IMG/VR virus record: IMGVR_UViG_3300013005_001883
Span: 1-29,552 of that record
DNA length: 29,552 bases
Direction: 5' to 3' (one strand)
From: a virus
Positions within the stretch are counted from its first letter, which is position 1. Each line of letters begins with the position of its first letter. The notes under the pieces were generated by a model. That model did no database searches and had not been told where the DNA came from. It worked only from the letters and a program-made list of their open reading frames with translations. The position numbers and the translations under genes were made by a program. Positions 29,346 through 29,552 of the stretch are shown piece by piece.

Positions 29346-29385
29346 CCGATGAAACACGGCTCTAAAATGCACTAGCCTTCATCGG
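29346..29385 (+). terminator. Strong hairpin followed by T-run; possible rightward terminator or structured site
   Basis: CCGATGAA (29346-29353) pairs perfectly with TTCATCGG (29378-29385). Inside it, GGCT (29358-29361) pairs with AGCC (29374-29377), leaving a 12-base loop that holds an AATGCACT core. On the + strand GAAGAA and then TTTTT (29392-29396) follow, which would suit Rho-independent termination of rightward RNA. There is no known rightward gene to terminate here, so an origin or regulatory role is equally possible. Confidence 0.45.
29366..29373 (-). repeat. AGTGCATT core, copy 1 (inverted)
   Basis: AATGCACT on the + strand, located in the loop of the hairpin 29346-29385. The core recurs at 29465-29472 and 29514-29521 and in element 1 at 16579-16586. 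Confidence 0.55.
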
Positions 29386-29464
29386 GAAGAATTTTTCATT
29401 TTCTTTGCATTTGCTATTGACATCCATCTGGTGAACGCTAGAGATCTTAAAACGAATGCGTCCA

Positions 29465-29472
29465 AATGCACT
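29465..29472 (-). repeat. AGTGCATT core, copy 2 (inverted)
   Basis: AATGCACTTTC at 29465-29475 is the reverse complement of GAAAGTGCATT found in element 1 at 16576-16586, an 11-base match, so flanking bases are shared as well as the core. Confidence 0.6.
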
Positions 29473-29482
29473 TTCGGCAGTC

Positions 29483-29530
29483 GGTACGACTACTATATCG
29501 AACTCGGGAGAAGAGTGCATTCTAGTGCAT
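29483..29530 (+). repeat. Element 2: second copy of the long-range repeat
   Basis: Block A is 29483-29503 (GGTACGA, two bases, ACTATATCGAAC) and block B is 29514-29528 (AGTGCATTCTAGTGC), separated by 10 bases. The copy at 16547-16593 has the same order, orientation and nearly the same spacing. Block B contains AGTGC twice, five bases apart, and here the second copy also extends to AGTGCAT. The block A core TACGACTACTATA also resembles a single-subunit phage RNA polymerase promoter, discussed in the findings. Confidence 0.75.
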
Positions 29531-29552
29531 CGTCCAGTCGAACATTGCAGCC

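Larger units (their letters stand above)
29211..29552. other. Non-coding control region, possible origin or divergent promoter region
   Basis: These 342 bases carry no convincing gene. They hold a leftward promoter, a dyad, AT-rich inverted repeats, a strong hairpin, an isolated perfect TTGACA, four AGTGCATT-type cores and element 2, each listed separately. The region lies upstream of the leftward operon and runs to the window edge. Beyond it I would expect rightward genes (terminase, portal), making it a divergent control region; that is inference. Confidence 0.6.

Noticed and set aside
29110-29352. 80-residue + strand reading frame reaching into the right control region
   Set aside because: It starts antisense to the 83-residue gene, has no good ribosome binding site and spans the predicted leftward promoter.
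29329-29396. Possible small rightward RNA from TATACT ending at the hairpin and T-run
   Set aside because: No acceptable -35 hexamer, so transcription from this point is not supported.
29417-29445. Perfect TTGACA as -35 of a rightward promoter
   Set aside because: The best -10 at 16-18 bases distance (TAGAGA) matches only three of six positions; kept only as a note because rightward genes beyond the window are likely.
1-29552. tRNA genes, CRISPR arrays, insertion sequences, integrase or attachment sites
   Set aside because: None could be seen by eye on either strand; the two-block repeat lacks an adjacent recombinase gene in this window.

Overview
This window looks like about 29.5 kb of a tailed double-stranded DNA bacteriophage, most likely with a long non-contractile tail (siphovirus-like). 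I see a capsid, tail tube, tail chaperone and tape measure module, but no tail sheath, integrase or phage repressor, so a lytic lifestyle is likely. The host is not stated by the sequence. Cysteine-rich tail proteins and exported proteins with FAQ-type signal peptides would fit a Planctomycetota-like environmental host, but that is only a weak inference.

Layout. Positions 1-16500 are all on the + strand and form the virion and lysis half. In order: end of a prohead protease/scaffold, head decoration protein, major capsid protein (E family), a gpG-like head-tail completion protein, a probable tail terminator, two small exported proteins, a papain-like cysteine peptidase, a three-helix holin candidate, several tail or baseplate proteins (one with RHS/YD-like repeats), the tail tube, a tail assembly chaperone made by -1 frameshifting on GGGAAAA, the tape measure, distal tail proteins, a tail protein with about 35 cysteines, and an Erv/ALR-like protein that may be a sulfhydryl oxidase for it. 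Positions 16501-16612 are a convergent junction carrying a repeat element.

Positions 16613-29210 are all on the - strand and form the DNA metabolism half. Read in its own direction from the right, it has four small genes, a SNF2-type helicase, three genes of unknown function, a 928-residue protein joining a DnaG-type primase to an MCM-like AAA+ helicase, a MazG-like pyrophosphohydrolase, a C5-methyltransferase-like protein, a thymidylate-synthase-fold enzyme with the Asn-to-Asp change diagnostic of dCMP specificity, a dTMP-kinase-like kinase, a dCMP deaminase and a family A DNA polymerase. The nucleotide genes overlap heavily. Together they look like a pathway that makes a 5-modified (hydroxymethylated or methylated) cytosine nucleotide, as in T4-type phages.

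Between the first two genes of the leftward operon (28904-28954, - strand) lies a complete type II hammerhead ribozyme, with all core nucleotides present. The far right end (29211-29552) is a non-coding control region. It holds a good leftward sigma70-type promoter, a dyad, AT-rich inverted repeats, a strong hairpin, several AGTGCATT cores, and a second copy of the element found at the convergent junction. It may be an origin or divergent control region.
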